44,274 bases of DNA, from the IMG/VR virus record IMGVR_UViG_3300037502_002234, positions 1 through 44,274 of that record; one strand, given 5' to 3'. The notes beneath the pieces are model-generated. The model was given only the letters and a program-made list of their open reading frames with translations, did no database searches and was not told the origin of the DNA. The position numbers were made by a program, and so were the translations under genes. Shown in pieces: positions 1-7,211 of this stretch; position 1 is the stretch's first letter, and the number at the start of each line of letters is the position of its first letter. This DNA comes from a virus.

Positions 1-15
1 CGGCTGAATCAAAAC
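1..15. repeat. Left copy of 15-bp terminal direct repeat
   Basis: The first 15 bases (CGGCTGAATCAAAAC) are identical to the last 15 bases of the window. This shows the contig closes on itself or carries filled-in cohesive ends. The position, between the HNH-like gene and the small terminase gene, is where cos lies in lambda-type phages. The repeat could be a 15-nt 5' overhang copied at both ends, or an assembly overlap. Confidence 0.9.
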
Positions 16-48
16 GGCGGGCCCCCCGGCACCCTCCCACAGGACCCG

Positions 49-570
49 TTAAACCCTGGAGGCAGTGCGCCCGCGCCGTGCTGCCAGGTTCTCCTGCTGG
101 GTGACGAACTGGCAGTACTGCGGGCCGTAAGTTTTGTTCCCCGGCACGCGCATGTCTTTGTCCAGCTGGTAGCGGCGGCCGTCCTGCGGGTAGTGCTCCA
201 CGAACCAAGCGGCAAAGGTCTGGTAGTTGTGCCAGACAGGATCAACGGCGCAACCATCGTACGACGCCTGCCGGTGCGCCCCGCCCCGGTAGTAGCAGCG
301 GCGAAGCATGGCCCGCCAAATGCTGAACGGCTTGGTGTCTTGCCCTTTGTGGTGTGCCTTATGCGGCCCGACGCCGATGAAACCGACGCCGAACACCGTG
401 CGGGCCAGTGGGTCACGAAGGCGGGGCCGCTCCCTGCGCACCAGGACGTCTTTCTTGGTGGTCAGGCTGTAGCCGGTATCGACAAACACCACCGTGACGT
501 TCTCCCGGTTCTTGTAGTCTGAAACGACAACCGCCCCGCAGCTTTCTGTCTTGAACACCTGTCCGATCAT
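49..570 (-). CDS. HNH-like phage protein beside putative cos
   Basis: This 173-residue protein has no signal peptide or membrane segment. Near residues 80-165 it shows a pattern I associate with small phage HNH/homing-endonuclease-like proteins: an FSIWRAMLRRCY helix, a W..F..W block, then LDKD, GNK.YGP, a Cys and a QEN motif. A classical HNH triad is not clear to me, so nuclease activity is inferred from the family resemblance. It lies between the virion-like gene upstream and the contig junction, just before the small terminase. HNH proteins next to terminase genes assist cos cleavage in HK97-like phages, so a packaging role is possible. It could equally be a selfish nuclease. The ATG at 570 is the first in frame. 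Confidence 0.6.
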   Translation of the reverse strand: MIGQVFKTESCGAVVVSDYKNRENVTVVFVDTGYSLTTKKDVLVRRERPRLRDPLARTVFGVGFIGVGPHKAHHKGQDTKPFSIWRAMLRRCYYRGGAHRQASYDGCAVDPVWHNYQTFAAWFVEHYPQDGRRYQLDKDMRVPGNKTYGPQYCQFVTQQENLAARRGRTASRV

Positions 571-622
571 AGCGCACCCCGCTTGTTAGTTGGGTGTACT
601 GTAGGGGCGCGCCTCCACGGTG

Positions 623-1330
623 TCAACGGTAGCCCAGTAGCCCCCGGCGCCGGAGCTGCTGCACCAGCGCCTCGGCGTAGAACTGCGGCATGCGCTGCTG
701 CGTAGTGCGGGCGGCCGGGCCGATGGTTGGCGTTGCTGGGATGCGCACGAACCGCCGGGACATATCCCAGACCATGTTCACCTTGGGGCGCCGCTTGCCG
801 CCCGTCACCTTGAAGATGCCCTGGCGCCTGCCCAGGTCCAGGAACACGAACTTGTTGCCGCCCTGGGCGGCCTGCTGGATGGCGGCCCGATTGGCGGCTT
901 TTTTCGACAGGCCCGCGCCCGTGCGCTTGCGTAGCTGTATGGCCTGCAGGCGGTTCGGCTTCCTGGGCAAGCGCGTGCGCCGTGTGCCCCATGCCTGGCC
1001 CGCTGCGTAGCTGGTGGCGATCGGCTGGTACTTCCCGCTGCCCGTCTCCAGGCCGCCGAACTCCTGCGTCTCCATGTACGCCGCAAGGCTGCCCATTCTC
1101 GACTCCTGCTGGCGCACCTTGAGGCTGGTGGCCCGCTCGGCCCGGACGCTGCCCACGGTCCAGGCGTTCCGGGTCGTCATCTTCTCCCGGATGTTGCCTT
1201 GCGCTTCTTTCCGGCTATCGAACGCCGCACGGGTCAGCATGGCCCGACTGGCATAGGGCAGAGCCTGGCCGGCGAAGTTCTTTAAATCCTGTTCGTACTT
1301 TTTCACGTCACGGGCGTCTATCTCGAACAC
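623..1330 (-). CDS. Putative minor virion protein, first gene of late operon
   Basis: A basic 235-residue protein with no membrane segment. The N-terminal half (DARDVKKYEQDL, then ALPYASRAML and FDSRKEAQ, then MTTRNAW) resembles phage minor structural proteins in the loose HK97 gp10 / Mu gpG style group. I cannot name a family with certainty. I place the start at the GTG at 1330 because AGGAGG stands 8 bases before it. The in-frame GTG at 1339 overlaps that ribosome site and has none of its own. This is the first minus-strand gene after the divergent control region, so it heads the late transcript that runs through the contig junction into the terminase genes. A structural or head-tail role is inference from position. 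Confidence 0.55.
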   Translation of the reverse strand: MFEIDARDVKKYEQDLKNFAGQALPYASRAMLTRAAFDSRKEAQGNIREKMTTRNAWTVGSVRAERATSLKVRQQESRMGSLAAYMETQEFGGLETGSGKYQPIATSYAAGQAWGTRRTRLPRKPNRLQAIQLRKRTGAGLSKKAANRAAIQQAAQGGNKFVFLDLGRRQGIFKVTGGKRRPKVNMVWDMSRRFVRIPATPTIGPAARTTQQRMPQFYAEALVQQLRRRGLLGYR

Positions 1331-1546
1331 GGGTTCCACCTCCTGCGTTGCTGCGTCAAGTGTAGCACGCCGTACTGACGAACCGCCGGACGACTTATTA
1401 CGGGTTGCGCCCTGCCGGTGTGGCGTGTCCCAACTGTACTTTTCTCTATACCCTATACATGACTTTTTTCTTTATATTTATTGGTGTAAGGTAGTGGTGT
1501 AAGTAATAAATAAATAATCTGTTTTATACTGTTTAGAGGGTAGGCC
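1331..1546. promoter_or_regulatory. AT-rich divergent control region (early right, late left)
   Basis: This 216-base stretch separates the first late gene (minus) from the first early gene (plus) and holds no gene I can support. Positions 1440-1535 are strikingly AT-rich compared with the rest of the genome. Rightward, TTGGTG at 1481-1486 and TAATAA at 1504-1509 are spaced by 17 bases, with TAATAA 37 bases before the ATG at 1547. TGGTGTAAG occurs twice (about 1482 and 1495), possibly an activator or repressor site. Leftward, TACACT (complement of 1359-1364) is a possible -10 with no good -35, as expected of an activator-dependent late promoter. Confidence 0.55.
1481..1509 (+). promoter_or_regulatory. 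Candidate early promoter before the zinc-knuckle gene
   Basis: TTGGTG, 17 bases, then TAATAA. The -10 ends 37 bases before the ATG at 1547, the same geometry as the promoters at 2805 and 7469. The surrounding DNA is AT-rich and contains direct repeats of TGGTGTAAG. Confidence 0.45.
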
Positions 1547-2419
1547 ATGAGTGAGTTGAGACACGCCCCCGCCGAAGGGCACAACACGAAATATTGCCCG
1601 CAATGCACGCACACACTGGCTTTTGACCAGTTCGACCCGCTGGAGACAGCGCCCGACGGTTTGGCGCCATTCTGCAAAACGTGCGTTGCGCGTGACCCCT
1701 GGCTGATGCGCGCGACCTGCCGGCGGTGTGGATCAACGCGTAAAATTAGCAAGTTCCCCGCCGCCGATCCGACCCGCCCGTGCCTTGTGTGCGAACCGCA
1801 CGCCGGGACCGACTCAAATAAACGCCCCGTTTTATTAGCGCTGGAGTCCGCCGACCTGGTCCCGGGCACACCGAAGACGGCCGCCGAGCTGCTGGAGGAT
1901 ATCGGGTTCTATGAGGCAACGCGGTCGGACGTGATCGCGGCCGGCAAGTGGCTGGTGGGCCGCGGGTACGAACGCGGGTACCGCTCCGCCCAGAAGGTCT
2001 ACAACGTCGGGGTGCGCGAACTGGAGACGGGCACACTGTCGGATCAGCTGGACGACCTGGACGACCTGCCGTCGGGGCGCATGACCGCCACGGAGTTTCT
2101 GGCCCACGTCGGGCTGTGCGACGGCCGGCCCAGCAAAGCCGACCTGAACGAAACGGCCCGGTGGCTGCGCGACCAGGGCTTCGACGTCAAACGCCTGAAC
2201 GGCCGCCGTGTCTTCGACCTGGGCGACGAAATCGGCGACGACGCGACCATGGCCAGCTTTGCCCGGGCGTTCCCGGCGCTGGTGTCGCACCTTGGTCTGG
2301 ACGCCGACGAGCTCCGCCGGCTGACTGAGGGCGCCACACCCGACCACCGCACCCGCCTGGCCATGTCGGCCTTGATCGCCGGCCTGCCTCCCTACGCCGC
2401 ACCGGGAGAAAAGCCATGA
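1547..2419 (+). CDS. Zinc-knuckle and tandem winged-helix-like early protein
   Basis: A 290-residue protein. The first 80 residues hold two CxxC...CxxC zinc modules (YCPQC/FCKTC and TCRRC/CLVC). The first matches the small zinc motif often found in front of phage endonuclease VII domains, but no such domain follows. Two related modules of about 50 residues follow (near 105-155 and 178-227), each with TA.E.L...G at the start and a WL...G helix. The second contains PSKADLNETARWL and is nearly the same as the C-terminal module of the primase-helicase encoded at 4166. I infer a DNA-binding early protein, perhaps acting at the origin or as a helicase partner. It is the first gene of the rightward early operon and overlaps the next by 4 bases. 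Confidence 0.75.
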   Translation: MSELRHAPAEGHNTKYCPQCTHTLAFDQFDPLETAPDGLAPFCKTCVARDPWLMRATCRRCGSTRKISKFPAADPTRPCLVCEPHAGTDSNKRPVLLALESADLVPGTPKTAAELLEDIGFYEATRSDVIAAGKWLVGRGYERGYRSAQKVYNVGVRELETGTLSDQLDDLDDLPSGRMTATEFLAHVGLCDGRPSKADLNETARWLRDQGFDVKRLNGRRVFDLGDEIGDDATMASFARAFPALVSHLGLDADELRRLTEGATPDHRTRLAMSALIAGLPPYAAPGEKP

Positions 2420-2757
2420 AGGTCCTGGTCTGCGGCGGGCGGTACTTCGCCGACGCTGCCACGCTCGACAAGGCCCTGGACGGGCTGTTGCCGCACGGCG
2501 TAACGATGATCATTCACGGCGGGGCGAAGGGCGCCGACTTCATGGCCGGCTGCTGGGCGGAACGCCGGGGCGTGCACTGCGCGACGGTGCCGGCCCTCTG
2601 GCACGTTCATGGCAAGGCCGCCGGCATGATCCGCAACCGGGCCATGTTGACGCTACAGCCGGACATGGTCGTGGCCTTCCCGGGCGGCGCGGGCACCGCC
2701 GGCATGGTTAACGAGGCACGCCGGGCCGGCGTCGTGGTCTGGGAGCCGATGCCATGA
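2416..2757 (+). CDS. SLOG-superfamily (DUF2493/YspA-like) protein
   Basis: A 113-residue Rossmann-like protein. It opens with MKVLVCGGRYF, continues with IIHGGAKGAD near residues 32-41, has RNRAML near 71-76 and ends with VVAFPGGAGTAGMV. These are the hallmarks of the DUF2493/YspA branch of the SLOG superfamily, which senses or processes nucleotide-derived ligands. In phages the exact ligand is usually unknown. The start is set by an ATGA overlap with the preceding stop, so translation is coupled. Possible roles are nucleotide sensing during infection or counteracting nucleotide-signal defences; both are inference. Confidence 0.85.
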   Translation: MKVLVCGGRYFADAATLDKALDGLLPHGVTMIIHGGAKGADFMAGCWAERRGVHCATVPALWHVHGKAAGMIRNRAMLTLQPDMVVAFPGGAGTAGMVNEARRAGVVVWEPMP

Positions 2758-2801
2758 GCCGCTACAGTCCCGACGACCTGGCCGTCATGGCCCAAAATTA
2801 A
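2754..2801 (+). pseudogene. 15-codon coupled reading frame, possible gene remnant
   Basis: An ATGA overlap with the SLOG gene opens a frame of only 15 codons (MSRYSPDDLAVMAQN). It stops 3 bases before the repeated promoter element at 2805. It may be the stump of a gene cut by recombination at the promoter repeat, or a chance frame. No function can be assigned. Confidence 0.25.
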
Positions 2802-2804
2802 GGC

Positions 2805-2833
2805 TTGCTGTTTCCGGTAACGCATGCCATTAT
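2805..2833 (+). promoter_or_regulatory. Early promoter, copy 1 of a repeated element
   Basis: TTGCTG (2805-2810), 17 bases, CATTAT (2828-2833). The block from 2804 to about 2835 recurs at 7468-7499 with only two mismatches, and both copies stand 36-37 bases before an ATG. Conservation of non-box positions in the spacer suggests a regulator or phage-specific recognition as well as sigma70. Confidence 0.75.
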
Positions 2834-2869
2834 GTACCTACACTAAGACGAAACACCGGAGACACGACG

Positions 2870-3088
2870 ATGAGCAAGGTTTACCACGTTCTGAACGACT
2901 ACAGCCTCCAAGAACTCACCAGCGAAGAGCTCCAACAGTTCGAACGCCGCCAGGCCGGCCTGGGCTACCACGAAGGCAAGGTTAACGGGTGCCTGGCGAT
3001 TTGCTACCGCAACTACCGCGGCGAACTGGTTTACGTGCGGGTCGAAAGTTGGGAAGACCTGAACGGCTACCAGCTGAAAGGCTACTGA
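2870..3088 (+). CDS. Small early protein of unknown function
   Basis: 72 residues, no membrane segment, no Cys-pair zinc motif. It is rich in aromatic residues (YHVLNDYSLQEL, then CLAICYRNYRGELVYV), suggesting a compact alpha/beta fold. I do not recognise a family. A good ribosome site (GGAG, 8 bases before the ATG) and the promoter 37 bases upstream make it a real first gene of this transcript. The next gene begins 13 bases after its stop. Confidence 0.7.
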   Translation: MSKVYHVLNDYSLQELTSEELQQFERRQAGLGYHEGKVNGCLAICYRNYRGELVYVRVESWEDLNGYQLKGY

Positions 3089-3101
3089 GGGGGGCGCGAC
3101 C

Positions 3102-3290
3102 ATGATCGAACACACCCGTGCCGAATACGCCCGGGCCTGGAAAGCCTGGAAGAAGGCGAACCACATCCGCCGGGCGCTGGCGCGCCTGACGGGCAACAGG
3201 AACGGCCCGGCGAAAGCCTGGGCCGATGAATGCCGGGTCATGCTGGCCCGGGCTGAACGCGCGCACCGTCGCGCCCTGAACCAACAGTGA
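3102..3290 (+). CDS. Small basic helical early protein, unknown
   Basis: 62 residues, very rich in Ala, Arg, Lys and Trp, predicted almost wholly helical (AEYARAWKAWKKA, then RAERAHRRAL). It has no recognisable domain. A nucleic-acid-binding or host-takeover role would fit its charge but is only inference. It sits between the unknown gene at 2870 and the clamp-like gene at 3301, with short gaps, so the three are probably cotranscribed. Confidence 0.65.
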   Translation: MIEHTRAEYARAWKAWKKANHIRRALARLTGNRNGPAKAWADECRVMLARAERAHRRALNQQ

Positions 3291-3300
3291 GAGACACGCA

Positions 3301-3906
3301 ATGCTGCCGACCTTTGATTTCATAACCGCCCTGAAATTCGCCAGCCACGCCATGGCCACGCACGACGTCCGGGACTACCTGAACGGCGTCTTGTTCCGCT
3401 TCGTCGGTGACACGCTGCTGTTGGCCGGGAGCGACGGCCACCGGATCGCCAAGGTTCGGCTGAACCTCATAGGCTGCCAGCTGTCCGGCGACTACATCGT
3501 GAAGTGCGGCGCGGTGAAGAGCGTCCTGCAAAGCGTAAAAACCAAGCAAACCGACACCAGCCGGGTGAAGCTGGAGCCCGCCCCGGGCGGCAAGTCGGAC
3601 GGCCTGCTGTTGACCGCCGGGGCGTTCGTGCTGGCGCTGGAAGTCCAGGACGGCCGGTACCCGGATTTTGAACGGGCCCTACCAAACCGCGACCCGGAAG
3701 GGTGCGCCACAATCGCGATCAACGCGCCCTACCTGGAAGCGGCGGCGAAGGCATTGAAGCCGTTCAGCGGCAGCCAGTATTCCGGGTTGTTGGTGGACAC
3801 CTGGACGCCCGGAGAAACGATGCGGCTACGGGCGGAGCCAGAAAACAGCGCCTTGTCCTTTATCGACGGCGAAGCGGTCGTGTACATCATGCCGATGCGG
3901 CTTTAG
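3301..3906 (+). CDS. Two-domain sliding-clamp (DnaN-like) protein
   Basis: A 201-residue homologue of the bacterial beta sliding clamp, about half the usual 366 residues. Residues 10-45 (FASHAMATHDVRDYLNGVLF, then SDGHRIA) match the start of DnaN domain 2 (AHQDVRYYLNGMLF and TDGHRLA in E. coli). DGRYPDFERALP near residue 117 matches DGRFPDYRRVLP at the end of domain 2. The C-terminus YIMPMRL matches the DnaN end YVVMPMRL. Domain 1 is absent, with no frame outside the gene to supply it. The protein therefore has two clamp folds, like a PCNA subunit, and could form a trimer, or act as a decoy or adaptor. It would work with the family A polymerase at 15261. The E. coli comparison is from memory. 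Confidence 0.85.
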   Translation: MLPTFDFITALKFASHAMATHDVRDYLNGVLFRFVGDTLLLAGSDGHRIAKVRLNLIGCQLSGDYIVKCGAVKSVLQSVKTKQTDTSRVKLEPAPGGKSDGLLLTAGAFVLALEVQDGRYPDFERALPNRDPEGCATIAINAPYLEAAAKALKPFSGSQYSGLLVDTWTPGETMRLRAEPENSALSFIDGEAVVYIMPMRL

Positions 3907-3909
3907 AAA

Positions 3910-3938
3910 TTGACGGCCAGGGGCGGCCGGACTATTCT
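3910..3938 (+). promoter_or_regulatory. Sigma70-like promoter before HTH and primase-helicase genes
   Basis: TTGACG (3910-3915), 17 bases, TATTCT (3933-3938), starting 3 bases after the clamp stop codon. The -10 ends 37 bases before the ATG at 3976, matching the geometry of the other early promoters. Confidence 0.7.
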
Positions 3939-3975
3939 GCACCATACGCAAAACACAAACAGGGCAGAACCCGCA

Positions 3976-4179
3976 ATGAGCACTGACCCACTGCTGACAC
4001 CCCAGGACGTGGCCGAACGGCTGAACGTCAAGATCCGGACCGCCTACGATATGCTGGCGCCCGGTGGCGTACTGCATCACCTGCGCATCGACCTGGGCCA
4101 CAAGACAATCCGGGTCCGCCGCGACGCGCTCGAACAGTTCATCGAACAGCAAGGCGCAACCGCTCATGCTTCCAGCTGA
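3976..4179 (+). CDS. Excisionase/HTH_17-type DNA-binding protein
   Basis: 67 residues with the layout of MerR/excisionase-like helix-turn-helix domains: LLTPQDVAERLNV, then K.RTAYDML and a wing ending IRVRRDALEQFI. Such proteins bind DNA as small regulators or as architectural factors. No integrase is present, so true excision is unlikely; a regulatory or origin-binding role is more probable. I chose the ATG at 3976 over an upstream in-frame start at 3910 because the latter lies inside the promoter. It overlaps the primase-helicase gene by 14 bases, so the two are coupled. Confidence 0.75.
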   Translation: MSTDPLLTPQDVAERLNVKIRTAYDMLAPGGVLHHLRIDLGHKTIRVRRDALEQFIEQQGATAHASS

Positions 4180-6553
4180 ACAGCTGCGGGCGGCCGGCGT
4201 CCCGACGTTTCCCTGTTGGGCCCGGTTCAATCCGCAGAAAAACAGATGGGACAAGGGCCCGGCCGTTCCGCGCGGCGAGTCCTGGAGAGAGGCGGCGACG
4301 CGGCCGTTCAACGATCCGGTGCTGGACTGGTCGTCCGGTATCTATGGCGTACCGATCCCGCCCGGCGTGCTGGTCCTGGACCTGGACGTCTACAAGGGCG
4401 CCACGCGCGAAGCGGTCGAACAGTACCTGGGCTGCCGCCTCGACTGGGACCGGGCCTTGATCCAACAGACCATCGGCGGCGGACAGCACTACGCGTTCCG
4501 GTGCGACTGGCCAGCCCGCCAGGGCGACACCCTGGACGGCGTGACCGGCTTTGACACCCGCGTCGCCGGCAAGGGCTTCATCGCCAGCGGCCAGGGCTAT
4601 ACGCCCGTCGGCTTCGGTCTGTTCGCGCTGGCCCACCCGCAACAGCTGCCCGACCTACCGCCAGCCGCCCGGGCCGTCCTGGAGCAACCAGCGACGCCCG
4701 AACGCGAAGCCCCGGTACCGCTGCCCAGCGACGACGAGCGGAACACCGACCAGGTTGTCGAAGCCCTGCGGCATATCGACCCCGGCACCAGCCGCGACGA
4801 GTGGGTCCGGGTCGGCCTCGCCCTGCGGCACTACTACCACGACGACGAACCGACCGGCATGGACCTGTTCGACCGGTGGTCGGCGGGCGAATACTGGGAC
4901 GGCGGGGCGCCGCACAACTACGTGCCGGAGCATATCCCGCATCAGTGGGGGTCCTTTAAGCCGGAAGGCAAGACGACCATCGCCACGCTGTTCTACCGGG
5001 CCATACAGTCCGGGTGGGTGCCGCCCGCCAGCTTCGACACGTCGGCGGCCTTCGGTGACGGCGCCATGGACGCCACGGCCTTCCAGGGCCTGGTCGAACG
5101 GGTGCGGGAGTCCGGTGGCGACATTACCCAGACCACCGACATACTGGCGGAAATCCGCGCGGCCGGCTGCAACGGCCTGCAGGTCGCCCTGCTGGCGGCC
5201 GAACTGAAAGGCGCCCTGAAAGATGCCGGCATACGCGACGCCCAAGTCGGTAAGCTGGTGGACCAGATGCTGGCGGTGAAGTCGGTGACCACCGAACACC
5301 CCGGCATGAAGCCGGAGCCCGGCCAGTACCTGGACGACAACACCCCGCTGCACCCGACCAGCTGGGCGCCGATGCAGACCAAGGGCAAGGACATGAAGCC
5401 GAAGGGCACCCTGCGCAACTTCGAAATCATGCTCGAGGCGTACGGCGTCCGGATCCAGTTCGACGAAGTCGGCAAGACGCTGCAGATGTCGGGGCCGACC
5501 ATGCCCGGCAAGGGCGTCCTGCACGAAGAGGCCGCGCTGTCCTACCTGGACAGCCTGGCGAACCTGAACGACTACCCCACAACGGCCGTGCGCAGCATGA
5601 TCATGCCCGTCGCCAACAAGCACACGGTAAACCCGGTGCGCGACTGGATCGGCCAGGCGCCATGGGACGGGCAGGACCACGTCGGGCACCTGTGGCAACA
5701 GATCACCCTGGAAGACGGCGAAGACGCCCAGTTCTGCGAACTGTTGTTCCGGAAGTGGATGCGGGGTGCCTACGCGATCGGCACGGGCCTTATCGACCGC
5801 TGGGAGTACGTCATCGTCCTGATTGACCCGAACGGCGGTACCGGCAAAACGCGGTTTTTCTCCACGCTCTGCCCGCGGGAGCTCCGGACCGACTCGATCA
5901 TCCTGGACACCGCCAATAAAGACAGCGTGAAAATGGCCATATCGTATTGGCTGACCGAACTGGGCGAACTGGACGGCACGTTCAGCCGGTCCGACTCCGC
6001 TAAGCTGAAGGCGTTCCTGTCGATGGAAAAAGACGAAATGCGCCTGCCATACGGTCGGGCCTACCTGGAGTACCCACGGCGCACCGCGTTCTTCGCGTCG
6101 GTCAACGAAACCCATTTTTTGATCGACCCAAGCGACAACCGCCGGTTCTGGGGGATCCGCGTTGCCGGCGTGAACCACGTCCACAACGTCAACATGCAAC
6201 AGGCATGGGCCCAGGTCGCGGCGGAAGTGGCGCAAGGCATGATCGGCCACCTGACGCCCCAGGAAGATCAGACACTACGGATGCGCAACGAGCACTTCCG
6301 GACCGCCAGCCCGATCGCCGACGCCCTGTCCGGGATTGAGCTCCACCAGGGCAACAGCGACGACCACAAGACGGCGACGGAGATTCTGGCGGTTGCCGGT
6401 CTGGGCCGTCCGACCAAAGCCGACCTGAACGAAGCGGCCCGATGGCTGCGGCGGGCCGGGTTCCGTGAGACACGCCGGGGCGGCCGGCGCGGGTTCTGCG
6501 TTACCGTGGAAGCCCGCACCGCCCAGGCATTCAAACCAGCAGTGGTGTCATGA
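4166..6553 (+). CDS. PrimPol-VapE type primase-helicase
   Basis: A 795-residue replication protein. The N-terminus (about 1-165) is a bifunctional primase-polymerase domain: the DLD metal motif at 72-74, GGGQHYAF at 104-111 with the catalytic-type His108, and GFDTR near 128. A PriCT-like segment follows (about 195-285). Residues 410-700 form a VapE/VirE-type AAA+ helicase with Walker A PNGGTGKT (555-562), Walker B-like TELGELD (597-603) and a basic DNRRFW motif (657-662). The last 60 residues are a winged-helix-like module with PTKADLNEAARWL. It should unwind and prime the phage origin. The true start is the ATG at 4166; the longer upstream frame overlaps the HTH gene out of phase. It ends in a 4-base overlap with the next gene. 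Confidence 0.93.
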   Translation: MLPAEQLRAAGVPTFPCWARFNPQKNRWDKGPAVPRGESWREAATRPFNDPVLDWSSGIYGVPIPPGVLVLDLDVYKGATREAVEQYLGCRLDWDRALIQQTIGGGQHYAFRCDWPARQGDTLDGVTGFDTRVAGKGFIASGQGYTPVGFGLFALAHPQQLPDLPPAARAVLEQPATPEREAPVPLPSDDERNTDQVVEALRHIDPGTSRDEWVRVGLALRHYYHDDEPTGMDLFDRWSAGEYWDGGAPHNYVPEHIPHQWGSFKPEGKTTIATLFYRAIQSGWVPPASFDTSAAFGDGAMDATAFQGLVERVRESGGDITQTTDILAEIRAAGCNGLQVALLAAELKGALKDAGIRDAQVGKLVDQMLAVKSVTTEHPGMKPEPGQYLDDNTPLHPTSWAPMQTKGKDMKPKGTLRNFEIMLEAYGVRIQFDEVGKTLQMSGPTMPGKGVLHEEAALSYLDSLANLNDYPTTAVRSMIMPVANKHTVNPVRDWIGQAPWDGQDHVGHLWQQITLEDGEDAQFCELLFRKWMRGAYAIGTGLIDRWEYVIVLIDPNGGTGKTRFFSTLCPRELRTDSIILDTANKDSVKMAISYWLTELGELDGTFSRSDSAKLKAFLSMEKDEMRLPYGRAYLEYPRRTAFFASVNETHFLIDPSDNRRFWGIRVAGVNHVHNVNMQQAWAQVAAEVAQGMIGHLTPQEDQTLRMRNEHFRTASPIADALSGIELHQGNSDDHKTATEILAVAGLGRPTKADLNEAARWLRRAGFRETRRGGRRGFCVTVEARTAQAFKPAVVS

Positions 6554-6891
6554 TGATCTGGCAATACTTGATACCGACCAGCGACGGCGGTGTGCGCGAA
6601 GCCTACGGATGCCCGGTGTCCGTCATGGTGCCTGGCGTTGGTGAAATCCAGGCCGTGTACCAGTTCCAAGGCGGCGAAGGCGACCAGCAATGCGCGGTGG
6701 TGCACCTGGCCAGCGGCCGATCCATGGCGCCCGTCCACGACCACCACACGGGCTACCCTCAGCAACGAGCCCAGGCGGCACTGGATGAACGGTTTCGCCG
6801 GATCGCGTTCCCGTCCGACGCCTGGCGCCGCGCCACCGAAACGTGCGAAACGATCAACACCCTGCCGTCCGTGGTCGGGGTGCTCCGGTGA
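6550..6891 (+). CDS. Unknown early protein after primase-helicase
   Basis: 113 residues, no membrane segment. The first half is beta-rich (IWQYLIPT, then VREAYGCPVSVMV and GEIQAVYQF), the second half helical (RAQAALDERFRRI). I do not recognise a family. It begins at an ATGATG: either ATG (6550 or 6553) overlaps the previous stop. It ends in a GTGA overlap with the next gene, so it belongs to the replication transcript starting at 3910. Confidence 0.65.
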   Translation: MMIWQYLIPTSDGGVREAYGCPVSVMVPGVGEIQAVYQFQGGEGDQQCAVVHLASGRSMAPVHDHHTGYPQQRAQAALDERFRRIAFPSDAWRRATETCETINTLPSVVGVLR

Positions 6892-7211
6892 GCCAGCATA
6901 ACTGGCGGCGGTGCAACGCACGCAAGGCCCGGGCGCTGGAAGCCCAGGGCGTGCCGGTCGAACAACGGCCGGGCGGCTGGTACTACCGCGAAACGATACC
7001 AGGCAACAGGGCGACCAACATGAAGCCGCACAACACCGTACTGCTGATCGGGCTGCACACTGCCGAAGAGTGGCAATGCGCCCATGAGGCGGTAAAGCAC
7101 GCCGAGAAGGGCCGCCGCGTCCGCCTGGAGTTCGAGGCGTCCGACGGCGAACCGATTAACGTATCGGTCCAGCGCAAGGGCCGCCAGATCATTGTGAGGA
7201 AAGAGCCATGA
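6888..7211 (+). CDS. Unknown small early protein
   Basis: 107 residues from a GTG start that overlaps the previous stop (GTGA). The N-terminal 50 residues are basic (NWRRCNARKARAL), the rest looks like a small alpha/beta domain (NTVLLIGLHTAEEWQCA, then VRLEFEA and INVSVQRKGRQIIVRK). A second possible start is the ATG at 7020, which would give only that compact domain; the basic N-terminus could then be untranslated. No family recognised. It ends in an ATGA overlap with the zinc-ribbon gene. Confidence 0.6.
   Translation: MSQHNWRRCNARKARALEAQGVPVEQRPGGWYYRETIPGNRATNMKPHNTVLLIGLHTAEEWQCAHEAVKHAEKGRRVRLEFEASDGEPINVSVQRKGRQIIVRKEP

Noticed and set aside
4655-6250. 531-codon open frame antisense to the primase-helicase
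   Set aside because: Shadow of a high-GC gene; the sense strand has clear catalytic motifs and the antisense one none.
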